A DNA stretch of 64,000 nucleotides from Ascidiaceihabitans sp047624005 (GTDB lineage Bacteria; Pseudomonadota; Alphaproteobacteria; Rhodobacterales; Rhodobacteraceae): positions 1-64,000 of the forward strand of contig JBLHPE010000005.1 of the NCBI GenBank assembly GCA_047624005.1, read 5' to 3'. This document shows positions 28,948-37,163 of this stretch, piece by piece. Every line of letters begins with the position of its first letter. Within the stretch, counting starts at the first letter, position 1. The position numbers were made by a program, and so were the translations under genes. The notes under the pieces were generated by a model that made no database searches, was not told where the DNA came from, and saw nothing but the letters and a program-made list of their open reading frames with translations.

Positions 28948-29151
28948 TTAGTCGAGTGGAACAGGTGCCGTTTGGATTGCAGGTTCAGTGACTGCAGGCT
29001 GTTCGCCCAAGCCGTCCGAAGCCGGCACTGTACTTGTGCCAATGAACGACAAAGCAAAGATCGCAACCACAAGCACAACGCCTGCGATAAGCAATCCGCG
29101 TCCAGAAATACCTTGGCCGCGATGGATGTTTGGGTTTGGATAGTCTGCCAT
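28948..29151 (-). CDS. Small single-pass membrane protein in the sox operon
   Basis: A 67-residue protein with a 20-residue hydrophobic segment (about 20-39, LLIAGVVLVVAIFALSFIG) and a proline-rich tail (EQPAVTEPAIQTAPVPLD). The ATG is preceded by AAGGAG at good spacing, so it is very probably translated. It lies between soxB and soxD on the same strand, with 154 bp to soxB and 87 bp to soxD. Its role in sarcosine oxidation is unknown; it may anchor or aid assembly of the enzyme, or be unrelated. Confidence 0.75.
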   Translation of the reverse strand: MADYPNPNIHRGQGISGRGLLIAGVVLVVAIFALSFIGTSTVPASDGLGEQPAVTEPAIQTAPVPLD

Positions 29152-29305
29152 TGGGAAATCTCCTTGTTACGGGAGTCCAGAAAAGCAGGTTTTGCGTGTG
29201 GATCAACATAAGCGGAAATCCCTTGCATATTTGGGCAAGGGGTGGCCGGAATGGTCCGGTTTCGTCGGCCAAACACAGCCGAAACTGGTTGAAAAAGCAC
29301 GATCA

Positions 29306-30550
29306 TCAGTGCGCCACCCCAGCCGCAACGCTCTCATCAATGAAGCGGCCTTCGATATAGCGCTCCATCCCGTAGGCATCCGTCAGCGGCGATGATCCTT
29401 TGGCCATCAACTCAGCCATAGCCCAACCGGACCCCGGGATTGCCTTAAACCCGCCGGTGCCCCAACCGCAGTTGATGAACACTCCGTCTACTGGTGTTTT
29501 GGACAAGATCGGGGAACGATCCCCCGTCACATCCACAATACCCCCCCATTGGCGCAACATCTTTAGGCGCGACAGCATTGGGAATGTCTCGTTCAACGCG
29601 CGTACGGTTTCCTCGACGTGGTGGAACGATCCGCGTTGGGTATAATTGTTGTACCCATCCGTGCCACCACCAATGACCATTTCGCCTTTGTCGGACTGGG
29701 AAAGATAACCGTGTACTGTGTTGGCCATGATCACCACATCCATCGCAGGCTTGATCGGCTCTGACACCAGTGCCTGCAAGGCCACTGATTCAAGTGGCAG
29801 ACGGAAGCCTGCCATTTGCGCCAGATCGCCGGAGTGACCTGCAACCACGATCCCCAGTTTGTCGCAATCAATCGCACCTTTGGACGTATCAACGCCGACA
29901 ACCTTCCCGCCATCACGGCGAATACCAGTAACTTCGCATTGTTGAATCACATCCATGCCCATGTCGGAACAGGCGCGTGCATAACCCCATGCCACTGCAT
30001 CGTGACGGGCGGTGCCGCCGCGTGCCTGCAACAAGCCACCCAAAACAGGGTAACGTGGGCCTTCAAGGTTGATGATCGGGCACAGTTCTTTGACGCGTTG
30101 TGGGCTGATCCATTCAGTTGGAACCCCCTGCAACGCATTTGCGTGGGCCGTGCGCTGATAACCCCGCACCTCGTGTTGGGTTTGGGCCAACATGATCACA
30201 CCACGTGGGCTGAACATAACGTTATAGTTTAGATCTTGAGACATCGTTTCGTACAAGGACCGCGACTTTTCGTACAAAGCAGCCGACGGGTCCTGAAGAT
30301 AATTAGAGCGGATGATCGTGGTGTTTCGGCCTGTGTTGCCGCCACCAAGCCAGCCTTTTTCAATGATCGCTACATTGGTGATGCCGAAGTTCTTGCCCAG
30401 ATAATAGGCCGTTGCCAAACCATGCCCGCCGGCCCCAATGATAACCACGTCATATTTGGATTTCGGTTCAGGTGCCCGCCATGCGCGTTCCCAACCAGCA
30501 TGATAACGGATCGCTTCGCGTGCGATGGCAAAAGCTGAATAACGTTTCAT
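29306..30550 (-). CDS. soxB: Sarcosine oxidase beta subunit
   Basis: A 414-residue FAD-dependent amine oxidase of the DAO family. The FAD-binding GAGGHGLA is at residues 39-46, and ARGGTARHDAVAWGYA carries His183, the position where FMN is covalently attached in the family. SoxB is the catalytic dehydrogenase; it passes electrons to oxygen through the FMN. It opens the minus-strand operon running to soxG, and 21-bp-spaced direct repeats lie upstream. It is 414 residues long, close to its mgdA paralog (416). Confidence 0.95.
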   Translation of the reverse strand: MKRYSAFAIAREAIRYHAGWERAWRAPEPKSKYDVVIIGAGGHGLATAYYLGKNFGITNVAIIEKGWLGGGNTGRNTTIIRSNYLQDPSAALYEKSRSLYETMSQDLNYNVMFSPRGVIMLAQTQHEVRGYQRTAHANALQGVPTEWISPQRVKELCPIINLEGPRYPVLGGLLQARGGTARHDAVAWGYARACSDMGMDVIQQCEVTGIRRDGGKVVGVDTSKGAIDCDKLGIVVAGHSGDLAQMAGFRLPLESVALQALVSEPIKPAMDVVIMANTVHGYLSQSDKGEMVIGGGTDGYNNYTQRGSFHHVEETVRALNETFPMLSRLKMLRQWGGIVDVTGDRSPILSKTPVDGVFINCGWGTGGFKAIPGSGWAMAELMAKGSSPLTDAYGMERYIEGRFIDESVAAGVAH

Positions 30551-30670
30551 AAGCGTGGCTTTCGATTAAGGACCAAACAAGGCCTATCAGTTGGGGCAGC
30601 AGATGGGATTCGGACTTCTCCCTTATCTTGGCTTTGTTCTGACCCAGATGCAAAATAAGAGGATACTACC

Positions 30671-30698
30671 TGCGGCACTTTTTTGCAGTTTTGCGACA
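30671..30698 (-). promoter_or_regulatory. Candidate direct-repeat operator upstream of soxB
   Basis: On the minus strand TGTCGCA and TGCCGCA occur as direct repeats with 21-bp spacing, two helical turns. They lie about 120-150 bp upstream of the soxB start. AraC/GlxA-type activators of sarcosine and betaine catabolism commonly bind such repeats, but the repeat is short and could be chance. Confidence 0.35.
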
Positions 30699-30837
30699 AG
30701 CAAACAAAGCCAATTGGCAAGTTGAAGTGTCCAGTTCTGATCAATTGGCCGTGGGTTGATGAAACACGCGTCCAATTGCCCCTTTTTTTAACGAGCACAC
30801 GCGGTTACATCCATCATAACACTTGAAAGGCGGCGCA

Positions 30838-32079
30838 ATGGCGTTTTGGATTATTACTATTGGGTTAACGGTTGTTGTCGCAGGGCTTCTTGCACTTGCA
30901 CTGGTCCGTCGTGACGACAAGTCGGACGGCAAAGCGGACTACGACTTGCGGGTTTACCGCGATCAGTTGACCGAAGTTGACCGCGATCTCGAACGTGGTG
31001 TTCTAAGCGACGCCGACGCAAGCCGTGTGCGCACCGAAGTCTCCCGCCGAATATTGGCCGCTGACACTGAACGACGCGTCGAAAGTGATCGCAGCGGCGG
31101 CGCACCCAAGGCGCTGGCAATAGCCCTTACGCTGATTTTAGTTGGCGGCAGCTTCACGATCTATAAGGGGTTCGGCCCTGTCACAGGCCTTGGCGCGCCC
31201 GGATACGGTGACTTAGCATTGGCGGAGCGGATCGCATTTGCAGATGAATTACGCGAAACCCGCCCGTCGCAAGCGGAAGCAGAGGCCAGCCTCCCAGAGC
31301 AACCTCAAATCGCCGAGTTCAATGAAGACTATCTAAAGCTTGTCCAAACCCTGCGTGACACGATTGCTGCCCGTCCTGACGACATCCAGGGTCACGTCCT
31401 ATTGGCACAAAACGAATCCAATTTAGGCAACTTCATTGCCGCCTATGGCGCACAGGGACGTATTTTGGACCTTAAAGGCGACGAATCCACGACAGAAGAC
31501 CTGACCCGTTATGCAGATCTATTGGTACTGGCGGCAGGCGGATATGTCTCTCCCGAGGCAGAACAAGCGGCCCGTGTGGTCCTGTCTCGTGCCCCTGACA
31601 ATGGCATTGCACGCTATTACATGGGGTTGATGATGGCCCAAACCGGACGTCCAGATATGGCGTTCCGCGTTTGGGATCGTCAACTTCGCAACGGACCAGA
31701 AGATGCGCCATGGATTGCGCCTATCCTTGCCCAAATCCCCGAAATGGCCCAACGCGCTGGCGTAAATTACCAAATCCCCGCTATTGGTTCTGCTCCCACC
31801 CGTGGTCCAACATCTGGCGACATCGAAGCCGCCAGCGAAATGACAGGTGCCGAACGCATCGAGATGATCGAGGGCATGGTGGCCGGACTGTCTGATCGCC
31901 TTGCAACGGATGGTGGTCCGCCAGAAGAATGGGCACAACTGATCGGGGCGTTGGGTGTCTTGGGGCGCACAGATCAAGCATTTGCCATCTTCAAAAACGC
32001 TGAAATCGTCTTTGCTGATAAACCATCAGCAATCGATCTCATCACGCGCGCCGCACAACGGGCCGGTGTGGCCGAATGA
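30838..32079 (+). CDS. ccmI: Cytochrome c maturation protein CcmI
   Basis: A 413-residue protein with two membrane segments in its N-terminal part (residues 2-21 and about 90-108, separated by a short charged cytoplasmic loop) and a TPR-rich periplasmic domain. CcmI (CycH) chaperones apocytochrome c to the heme lyase complex. Family features include FWIITIGLTVVVAGLLALALV and the TPR stretch LLAQNESNLGNFIAAYGAQGRI. ATG 30838 follows AAGGCGG and fits better than the start at 30823. It is the first gene of a ccmI-ruvX-DUF1289 operon, coupled by ATGA to ruvX. Confidence 0.88.
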   Translation: MAFWIITIGLTVVVAGLLALALVRRDDKSDGKADYDLRVYRDQLTEVDRDLERGVLSDADASRVRTEVSRRILAADTERRVESDRSGGAPKALAIALTLILVGGSFTIYKGFGPVTGLGAPGYGDLALAERIAFADELRETRPSQAEAEASLPEQPQIAEFNEDYLKLVQTLRDTIAARPDDIQGHVLLAQNESNLGNFIAAYGAQGRILDLKGDESTTEDLTRYADLLVLAAGGYVSPEAEQAARVVLSRAPDNGIARYYMGLMMAQTGRPDMAFRVWDRQLRNGPEDAPWIAPILAQIPEMAQRAGVNYQIPAIGSAPTRGPTSGDIEAASEMTGAERIEMIEGMVAGLSDRLATDGGPPEEWAQLIGALGVLGRTDQAFAIFKNAEIVFADKPSAIDLITRAAQRAGVAE

Positions 32080-32552
32080 TCCTAGATGACGTTGCAGAAT
32101 TTAACGCGGCCCTTACGCCAATGCGCCCCATCATCGGATTGGATCTAGGTACCGTCACCATTGGCTTGGCTGTATCTGACACGTTTTTGGGCGTGGCCTC
32201 CCCTCTTGAGACAATCAGACGCAAAAAATTCGGACTGGATGCAGCGCGTTTGTTAGACGTTATGGAAAAGCGCCAAATCTGCGGATTGGTCCTTGGCCTG
32301 CCCCGCAATATGGACGGATCAGAAGGCCCACGGTGCCAAGCGACACGCGCCTTTGCCCGTAACCTCGAAAAACTATGGGCCGGCCCTATCACATACTGGG
32401 ATGAACGTCTCAGCACTGTTGCTGCCGAACGCGTTCTATTAGAGGCGGATACGTCTCGCAAACGTCGCGCCGAGGTCATTGACCATGTCGCTGCTGGGTT
32501 TATCTTACAAGGATTGTTGGACCGTTTGCGGGTCTTGAGGGCTTCACTATGA
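32076..32552 (+). CDS. ruvX: Putative Holliday junction resolvase RuvX (YqgF)
   Basis: A 158-residue RNase H-fold protein. The first acidic residue is in IGLDLGTVTIGLAVSD; other family motifs are LVLGLPRNMDGSEGPR and DERLSTVAAERVL. YqgF/RuvX proteins are thought to act in 16S rRNA 5'-end maturation or as Holliday junction resolvases. The start overlaps the ccmI stop (ATGA), and its stop overlaps the start of the DUF1289 gene in the same way. The length is typical. Confidence 0.92.
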   Translation: MILDDVAEFNAALTPMRPIIGLDLGTVTIGLAVSDTFLGVASPLETIRRKKFGLDAARLLDVMEKRQICGLVLGLPRNMDGSEGPRCQATRAFARNLEKLWAGPITYWDERLSTVAAERVLLEADTSRKRRAEVIDHVAAGFILQGLLDRLRVLRASL

Positions 32553-32794
32553 CAACTCCACTAAGTGATCCGCCTGTTTGGCGGCGCAATGAAATCGAAA
32601 GTCCATGCATCCAAATCTGTGTGGTGCATCCCGCAACCCGTCTTTGTACCGGCTGTAATCGTTCAATTGATGAAATCGGGCGCTGGTCCAAGATGCATCC
32701 CGATGAGCGGTCAGAAATTATGGCCGAGTTGCCATCACGTCAATCCGCACCAACGGGACGCCGTGGCGGTCGGGCCGCGCGGTCAAAACGTTAA
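32549..32794 (+). CDS. DUF1289 domain protein
   Basis: An 81-residue protein with the cysteine pattern of DUF1289: SPCIQICVVHPATRLCTGCNR, four cysteines likely to bind a metal, followed by an IDEIGRWSKMHPDERSEIM helix and a basic tail. The function is unknown; it is frequently found next to small housekeeping genes. The ATG overlaps the ruvX stop, and its own stop overlaps that of the convergent gene at 32791 by four bases. Confidence 0.9.
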   Translation: MTTPLSDPPVWRRNEIESPCIQICVVHPATRLCTGCNRSIDEIGRWSKMHPDERSEIMAELPSRQSAPTGRRGGRAARSKR

Positions 32795-33525
32795 GCTAAC
32801 CAATCACGCGGATTCGGAAATTCTGGGCGTAAAAACGCTATCATACGTCCCTCTTTGACAGGCACATGTGTATGGTCCCAGCATTCCGTGCCATGTAATG
32901 CGAAACGATCTAGCAAGAAAGATCCACCCACTTTGCAAATGATCGGGACCATCTCACAGCGTTCAAATACTTCACGCCGTGCAGCTTGATACACGTCCGT
33001 AATATCCACATCAGCGGGCATATGATCGCCAATCGCGTCGACTAAGGCGCGCTTCATAATGTGATGGCTGCCTTTCCACACAACGGTCGGGGCGTTAGAC
33101 ACTTCGTTTAGAGGCAGACCCAGAATATAAGCGTGGGCTTCTTGCGCATAGCGACGTTTGTCTGGCCCTACTGGCAACAATCCATCAACATGGGCGGCGC
33201 GACGGTTCAGCCGATAGCGATGATTTACTTCGCTCTCATCAACGTCTTTTTGTGGATAGCCAGCGTAGATAATCGAAATTTGTGCGTGGTGCAGCGGCAG
33301 TGTTGGCACATCCCACGGCCCATCAAGTGGTACACCGCCAACCGTCCCATTCACATCATTGTCCAGGGTGTCGACTCCCACAAACCACGTTCTTTGATGG
33401 CGCATCTGAGCGTCCAAAATATCTTTATCTGCCGTCAGTTCAAGGGTTCGTTGATACGCCGCCTGCGCCCAACGCAGCACGCGTGGATCAGACCCAAAGG
33501 TCACAAATCCGTCACGCGCCATCAT
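32791..33525 (-). CDS. Phytanoyl-CoA dioxygenase-like protein
   Basis: A 244-residue protein with the H-x-D ... H pattern expected of Fe(II)/2-oxoglutarate oxygenases: AAHVDGLLP and RFALHGTECW, plus a downstream arginine in GRMIAFLRPEF that could hold 2-oxoglutarate. The substrate cannot be named. It is translationally coupled to the TauE/SafE gene upstream (ATGA overlap at 33522-33525). Pairing with an organosulfonate-type permease is suggestive, but TauD-like sulfonate oxygenases have a different motif. The assignment is moderate. Confidence 0.6.
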   Translation of the reverse strand: MMARDGFVTFGSDPRVLRWAQAAYQRTLELTADKDILDAQMRHQRTWFVGVDTLDNDVNGTVGGVPLDGPWDVPTLPLHHAQISIIYAGYPQKDVDESEVNHRYRLNRRAAHVDGLLPVGPDKRRYAQEAHAYILGLPLNEVSNAPTVVWKGSHHIMKRALVDAIGDHMPADVDITDVYQAARREVFERCEMVPIICKVGGSFLLDRFALHGTECWDHTHVPVKEGRMIAFLRPEFPNPRDWLA

Positions 33526-34343
33526 CCCATTGTTGCCTTGCGCAACATATTCAGCGCGACCAATACCAAGAACACACCAAACGCACGTTTAAGAGGTTTT
33601 GCATCCATCGCGTGCGCCAACTTCACACCCCAAGGGGCCGTGATAAGGGTCATCGCAATGATCACGAAAAAGGCGACCAAGTTGACAGCACCGATCGTAA
33701 AGGGAGGAACCTCCATTTGCATATCCACGAACAAGAACCCGATCACAGCAGGCACAGCAATCACCACGCCAAAGCCCGCAGCCGTCGCAACAGCGCGGTG
33801 AATGGGCGTGTTGAAAAGTGCCATCAACGGCACCCCAAAACTACCGCCACCAATGCCCATTAGCACCGACATAAAGCCAACAGATGGGGAAAGGATCAGA
33901 CGCAATGGTCCCTTTGGCATCGCTTGACCAAGACGCCATTCAGCGCGGCCAAAACTCATGTAAACCCCGACAATCAGCGCCAAGATACCAAAGATCGCCT
34001 GCAACGTGGTTGAGCGTAATTGTGACACAACCAACATGCCCAAAACGGCCCCAACAGCGATCCCCGGTGCCCAGCCCCGCAAGATATCCCAATCCACAGC
34101 ACCCTTTTTGTTGTGGCTGTGAACAGACCTGACCGACGTCACAATGATCGTTGCCAAAGATGTCGCCAAACACATTTGCATCAACTGCGGCCCATCATAC
34201 CCAAGCGTTTGAAACGCATAGAAAAACGCAGGAACTAAGACGATACCGCCACCGACACCTAACAATCCCGCCAGCACCCCCGCAAAGGCGCCAATCACCA
34301 GCAAAACCAGCAACATTTGGATCAACAACATCGTTTCAGGCAT
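33522..34343 (-). CDS. Sulfite exporter TauE/SafE family permease
   Basis: A 273-residue permease with about eight membrane segments and the repeated family signature: GAFAGVLAGLLGVGGGIVLVP at the start and GFMSVLMGIGGGSFGVPLMAL in the second half. It likely exports sulfite, sulfonates or another small anion. The gene shares an operon with the dioxygenase-like gene downstream and lies after dusA on the same strand with nine bases between them. It differs clearly from the copy at 1678-2433. Confidence 0.85.
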   Translation of the reverse strand: MPETMLLIQMLLVLLVIGAFAGVLAGLLGVGGGIVLVPAFFYAFQTLGYDGPQLMQMCLATSLATIIVTSVRSVHSHNKKGAVDWDILRGWAPGIAVGAVLGMLVVSQLRSTTLQAIFGILALIVGVYMSFGRAEWRLGQAMPKGPLRLILSPSVGFMSVLMGIGGGSFGVPLMALFNTPIHRAVATAAGFGVVIAVPAVIGFLFVDMQMEVPPFTIGAVNLVAFFVIIAMTLITAPWGVKLAHAMDAKPLKRAFGVFLVLVALNMLRKATMG

Positions 34344-34352
34344 GTAATATCC

Positions 34353-35420
34353 TTAAATTCTGGTCGCTTGCGCGGCCTCTAGGTCTTGGGCGGTTTGCTG
34401 AACTTGGGCCAAAGCGGCCAAAACCAATTCTGGCCCAACACCCGGTTTGTTGGCATCATCAGATAACATCCGACGCCACATTCGCGCACCGGGTCGCCCT
34501 GCAAACAGGCCTAACATATGACGCGTGATTTGATGCAAACGGCCGCCTGCGATCAAATGCGCCTCCATGTAAGGCAGCATCGCGTGAAGGGCTTGCTCAA
34601 CCGTTGTCACCTCCCCAACGCCAAAAATTAATGGGTCAGCAGCACTCAGAATATCGGAAGGTTGATGATACGCCGCACGGCCAATCATCACGCCGTCCAA
34701 CCCATTGTCTAGAAATTCACGTGCCTGTTCGAGCGTAGAAATCCCACCGTTGACCGAGATATGCAGGTTCGGGAAATACCCCTTCATTTGGTGGACCAAG
34801 GCATAATCGAGTGGCGGAATATCACGGTTTTCCTTGGGGCTTAACCCCTTCAACCACGCCTTTCGGGCATGGATAGTCACCCGCTCACAACCCGCCCCAA
34901 CAATGCGGGCCAAAAATTCTGGCAGCACCTCTTCGGGGTTCTGGTCATCAACGCCAATACGGCATTTCACGGTGACCTCGACGTCCACCTCCGCCCGCAT
35001 AGCCGCGACACAGTCGGCGACCAGTTTGGGGTGCTTCATCAAGACCGCGCCAAACGTGCCGGACTGGACACGATCAGACGGACAACCGACGTTCAAATTG
35101 ATCTCACGGTAGCCCGCATCCGCCCCCATCCGCGCAGCTTTCGCCAGTTCAATTGGGTCCGACCCGCCCAGCTGCAAGGCAACGGGATGCTCTGACACAT
35201 CGTGGTCCAACAGGTGCATCGCCCCACCACGCACCAACGCGGGTGAGGTCACCATTTCTGTATAAAGTAGCGCCTGACCACTCAGCTTACGATGGAAATA
35301 ACGGCAATGATGGTCGGTCCAATCCATCATAGGTGCAACGCTTAAACGCGCCGCATTCTGCACACGCGGATGTACGTGATTGGTACCAGATATTGCAGTT
35401 TTGGTCAGCTTCGTCGTCAT
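34353..35420 (-). CDS. dusA: tRNA dihydrouridine synthase DusA
   Basis: A 355-residue flavin enzyme that reduces uridine at positions 20/20a of tRNA. Visible are the FMN-binding TIM-barrel start SVAPMMDWTDHHCRYFHR, the catalytic cysteine in NLNVGCPSDRVQSG and the HARKAWLKGLSPKENR motif typical of DusA rather than DusB. It is the first gene of the minus-strand run dusA-tauE-dioxygenase. The start gives a short N-terminal extension before the conserved RLSVAPM segment, so the true start may be internal. Confidence 0.92.
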   Translation of the reverse strand: MTTKLTKTAISGTNHVHPRVQNAARLSVAPMMDWTDHHCRYFHRKLSGQALLYTEMVTSPALVRGGAMHLLDHDVSEHPVALQLGGSDPIELAKAARMGADAGYREINLNVGCPSDRVQSGTFGAVLMKHPKLVADCVAAMRAEVDVEVTVKCRIGVDDQNPEEVLPEFLARIVGAGCERVTIHARKAWLKGLSPKENRDIPPLDYALVHQMKGYFPNLHISVNGGISTLEQAREFLDNGLDGVMIGRAAYHQPSDILSAADPLIFGVGEVTTVEQALHAMLPYMEAHLIAGGRLHQITRHMLGLFAGRPGARMWRRMLSDDANKPGVGPELVLAALAQVQQTAQDLEAAQATRI

Positions 35421-35525
35421 CGATCATAAACCATCAGGATTTGTTCGCGCCCACTTAGCACGGCTTGGCCACAAGCAAAAGCGCAGCCCTTGGATTGAAC
35501 CGCCCACCATTTTGGGTCAACTCAG

Positions 35526-35557
35526 GTCCGATTTGCAGGTAAATATGTCCGATTTGG
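35526..35557 (+). promoter_or_regulatory. Direct repeat upstream of mgdA
   Basis: GTCCGATTTG occurs twice (35526-35535 and 35547-35556) with 21-bp spacing, two helical turns, 55-86 bp before the mgdA start. The layout is what AraC/GlxA-family activators bind, and such a gene sits at the end of the mgd operon. The binding partner is inferred. Confidence 0.55.
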
Positions 35558-35611
35558 AAGAGACGCCGTTGTTAATTTGCGCAATGATCAACCCAACAGG
35601 AGTCTGATTCC

Positions 35612-36862
35612 ATGCGTTATTCCGGTTTCAAAGTCATAAAAGAAGCACTGACAGGTCACAAAGGTTGGGGGCCTGCATGGCGTGATCCTGAACCGCAAGC
35701 ACATTACGACATCATTATTATCGGTGGTGGCGGACACGGTCTGGCGACGGCGCACTACTTGGCAAAGGTTTTTGGCGAGAAAAAGATAGCGGTCTTAGAA
35801 AAGGGCTGGATCGGCGGCGGTAATGTCGGGCGGAACACTACAATCGTTCGCTCTAACTACTTACTCGACGGGAATGAGCCGTTCTATGAATTCTCGCTAA
35901 AACTATGGGAAGGTCTGGAACAAGACTTGAATTACAACGCGATGGTCAGCCAACGCGGGATTATGAACCTGATCCATTCGGATGCGCAACGTGATGCATT
36001 TGTGCGTCGTGGCAATGCGATGATACTGAACGGGGCGGATGCAGAATATCTTGATATCGACCAAATCAAAGCAGAATACCCCTTCCTTAATTTTAACGAT
36101 GCACGCTTCCCGATCAAAGGTGGCTTGGCCCAACGGCGCGGCGGCACAGTGCGCCACGATGCAGTTGCATGGGGATATGCCCGCGCAGCCGACAGCCGCG
36201 GCGTCGACATCATCCAAAACTGCGAAGTCACGGGTTTCCGCATTGAGGATGGCGTCTGCAAAGGTGTCGAAACCTCGCGCGGATTTATCGGAGCCACCAA
36301 AGTTGGCTGCGCAGTTGCGGGATCATCGGGACGTCTAATGGCCAAAGCCAACATGCGCCTGCCAATTGAATCCCATGTACTACAAGCGTTTGTGTCTGAA
36401 GGCCTAAAACCTTTAATCCCCAGCGTCATTACCTTTGGCGCGGGCCATTTCTACGTCAGCCAATCCGACAAAGGCGGCCTTGTTTTTGGCGGTGATTTGG
36501 ACGGCTACAACTCCTACGCACAACGCGGCAACCTGCCTGTGGTCGAAGACGTCTGCGAAGGCGGCATGGCAATCATGCCCATGATCGGACGCGCCAGAAT
36601 GCTGCGCATGTGGGGTGGGATCATGGACATGTCGATGGATGGCTCGCCCATTATTGACCGGACCCATATCGACGGTCTCTATTTCAACGGCGGCTGGTGT
36701 TATGGCGGGTTCAAGGCCACGCCAGCGTCAGGTTACGCCTTTGCGCATTTACTGTCCAAAGACGAACCCCATCCAACCGCCACTGCCTACCGATTTGACC
36801 GTTTCAAAACCGGACACATGATCGACGAAAAAGGCATGGGCAATCAGCCCAATTTGCATTGA
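35612..36862 (+). CDS. mgdA: N-methylglutamate dehydrogenase subunit A (SoxB-like)
   Basis: A 416-residue FAD enzyme homologous to soxB. FAD-binding GGGGHGLA is at residues 38-45, and QRRGGTVRHDAVAWGYA contains His182, aligned with the FMN-linked histidine of SoxB. It starts the mgdA-B-C-D operon. I read this set as N-methylglutamate dehydrogenase rather than a second sarcosine oxidase because of its location near mgsABC and gmaS and because its delta-like subunit differs. It would oxidise N-methylglutamate to glutamate, passing the carbon to tetrahydrofolate. Naming rests on context, since sequence alone cannot separate the substrates. Confidence 0.75.
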   Translation: MRYSGFKVIKEALTGHKGWGPAWRDPEPQAHYDIIIIGGGGHGLATAHYLAKVFGEKKIAVLEKGWIGGGNVGRNTTIVRSNYLLDGNEPFYEFSLKLWEGLEQDLNYNAMVSQRGIMNLIHSDAQRDAFVRRGNAMILNGADAEYLDIDQIKAEYPFLNFNDARFPIKGGLAQRRGGTVRHDAVAWGYARAADSRGVDIIQNCEVTGFRIEDGVCKGVETSRGFIGATKVGCAVAGSSGRLMAKANMRLPIESHVLQAFVSEGLKPLIPSVITFGAGHFYVSQSDKGGLVFGGDLDGYNSYAQRGNLPVVEDVCEGGMAIMPMIGRARMLRMWGGIMDMSMDGSPIIDRTHIDGLYFNGGWCYGGFKATPASGYAFAHLLSKDEPHPTATAYRFDRFKTGHMIDEKGMGNQPNLH

Positions 36863-36875
36863 GGGACCGTAGCAT

Positions 36876-37163
36876 ATGATTATCAATCACCCCCTCCTTG
36901 GCCCACGCGACAGCGCCGAATTCGCCTATCTTGGTGATGCCAAAATGATCGAGCGGCCCGATTGGGACTCCGAGACAGCCGCGCAAGATTTCTATGAATA
37001 CGCTTACCTACGCGACAATCCTGCCGGCATTCACCGCGAGTTGTGGTTCCACGAAGGGGGCGATCGGTCCTACCTTGTTGTGACGCGAGACACAGTGACC
37101 CACGAAATTTCAAATGTTGAACTGGCCCGCGATGTGGCCCGTAAGTTGGGGCGTTCCAAATGA
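36876..37163 (+). CDS. mgdB: N-methylglutamate dehydrogenase subunit B (SoxD-like, no zinc site)
   Basis: A 95-residue relative of SoxD. It keeps the LxxFGPR-type start (MIINHPLLGPRDSAEFAYLGDA) and the DFYEYAYLRDNPAGIHRELWFHEGG core. It contains no cysteine at all, so the zinc-binding residues of SoxD are gone. It lies 14 bp after mgdA and overlaps mgdC by four bases. The lack of a zinc site is a useful marker separating this subunit from the true SoxD at 28531. Confidence 0.75.
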   Translation: MIINHPLLGPRDSAEFAYLGDAKMIERPDWDSETAAQDFYEYAYLRDNPAGIHRELWFHEGGDRSYLVVTRDTVTHEISNVELARDVARKLGRSK

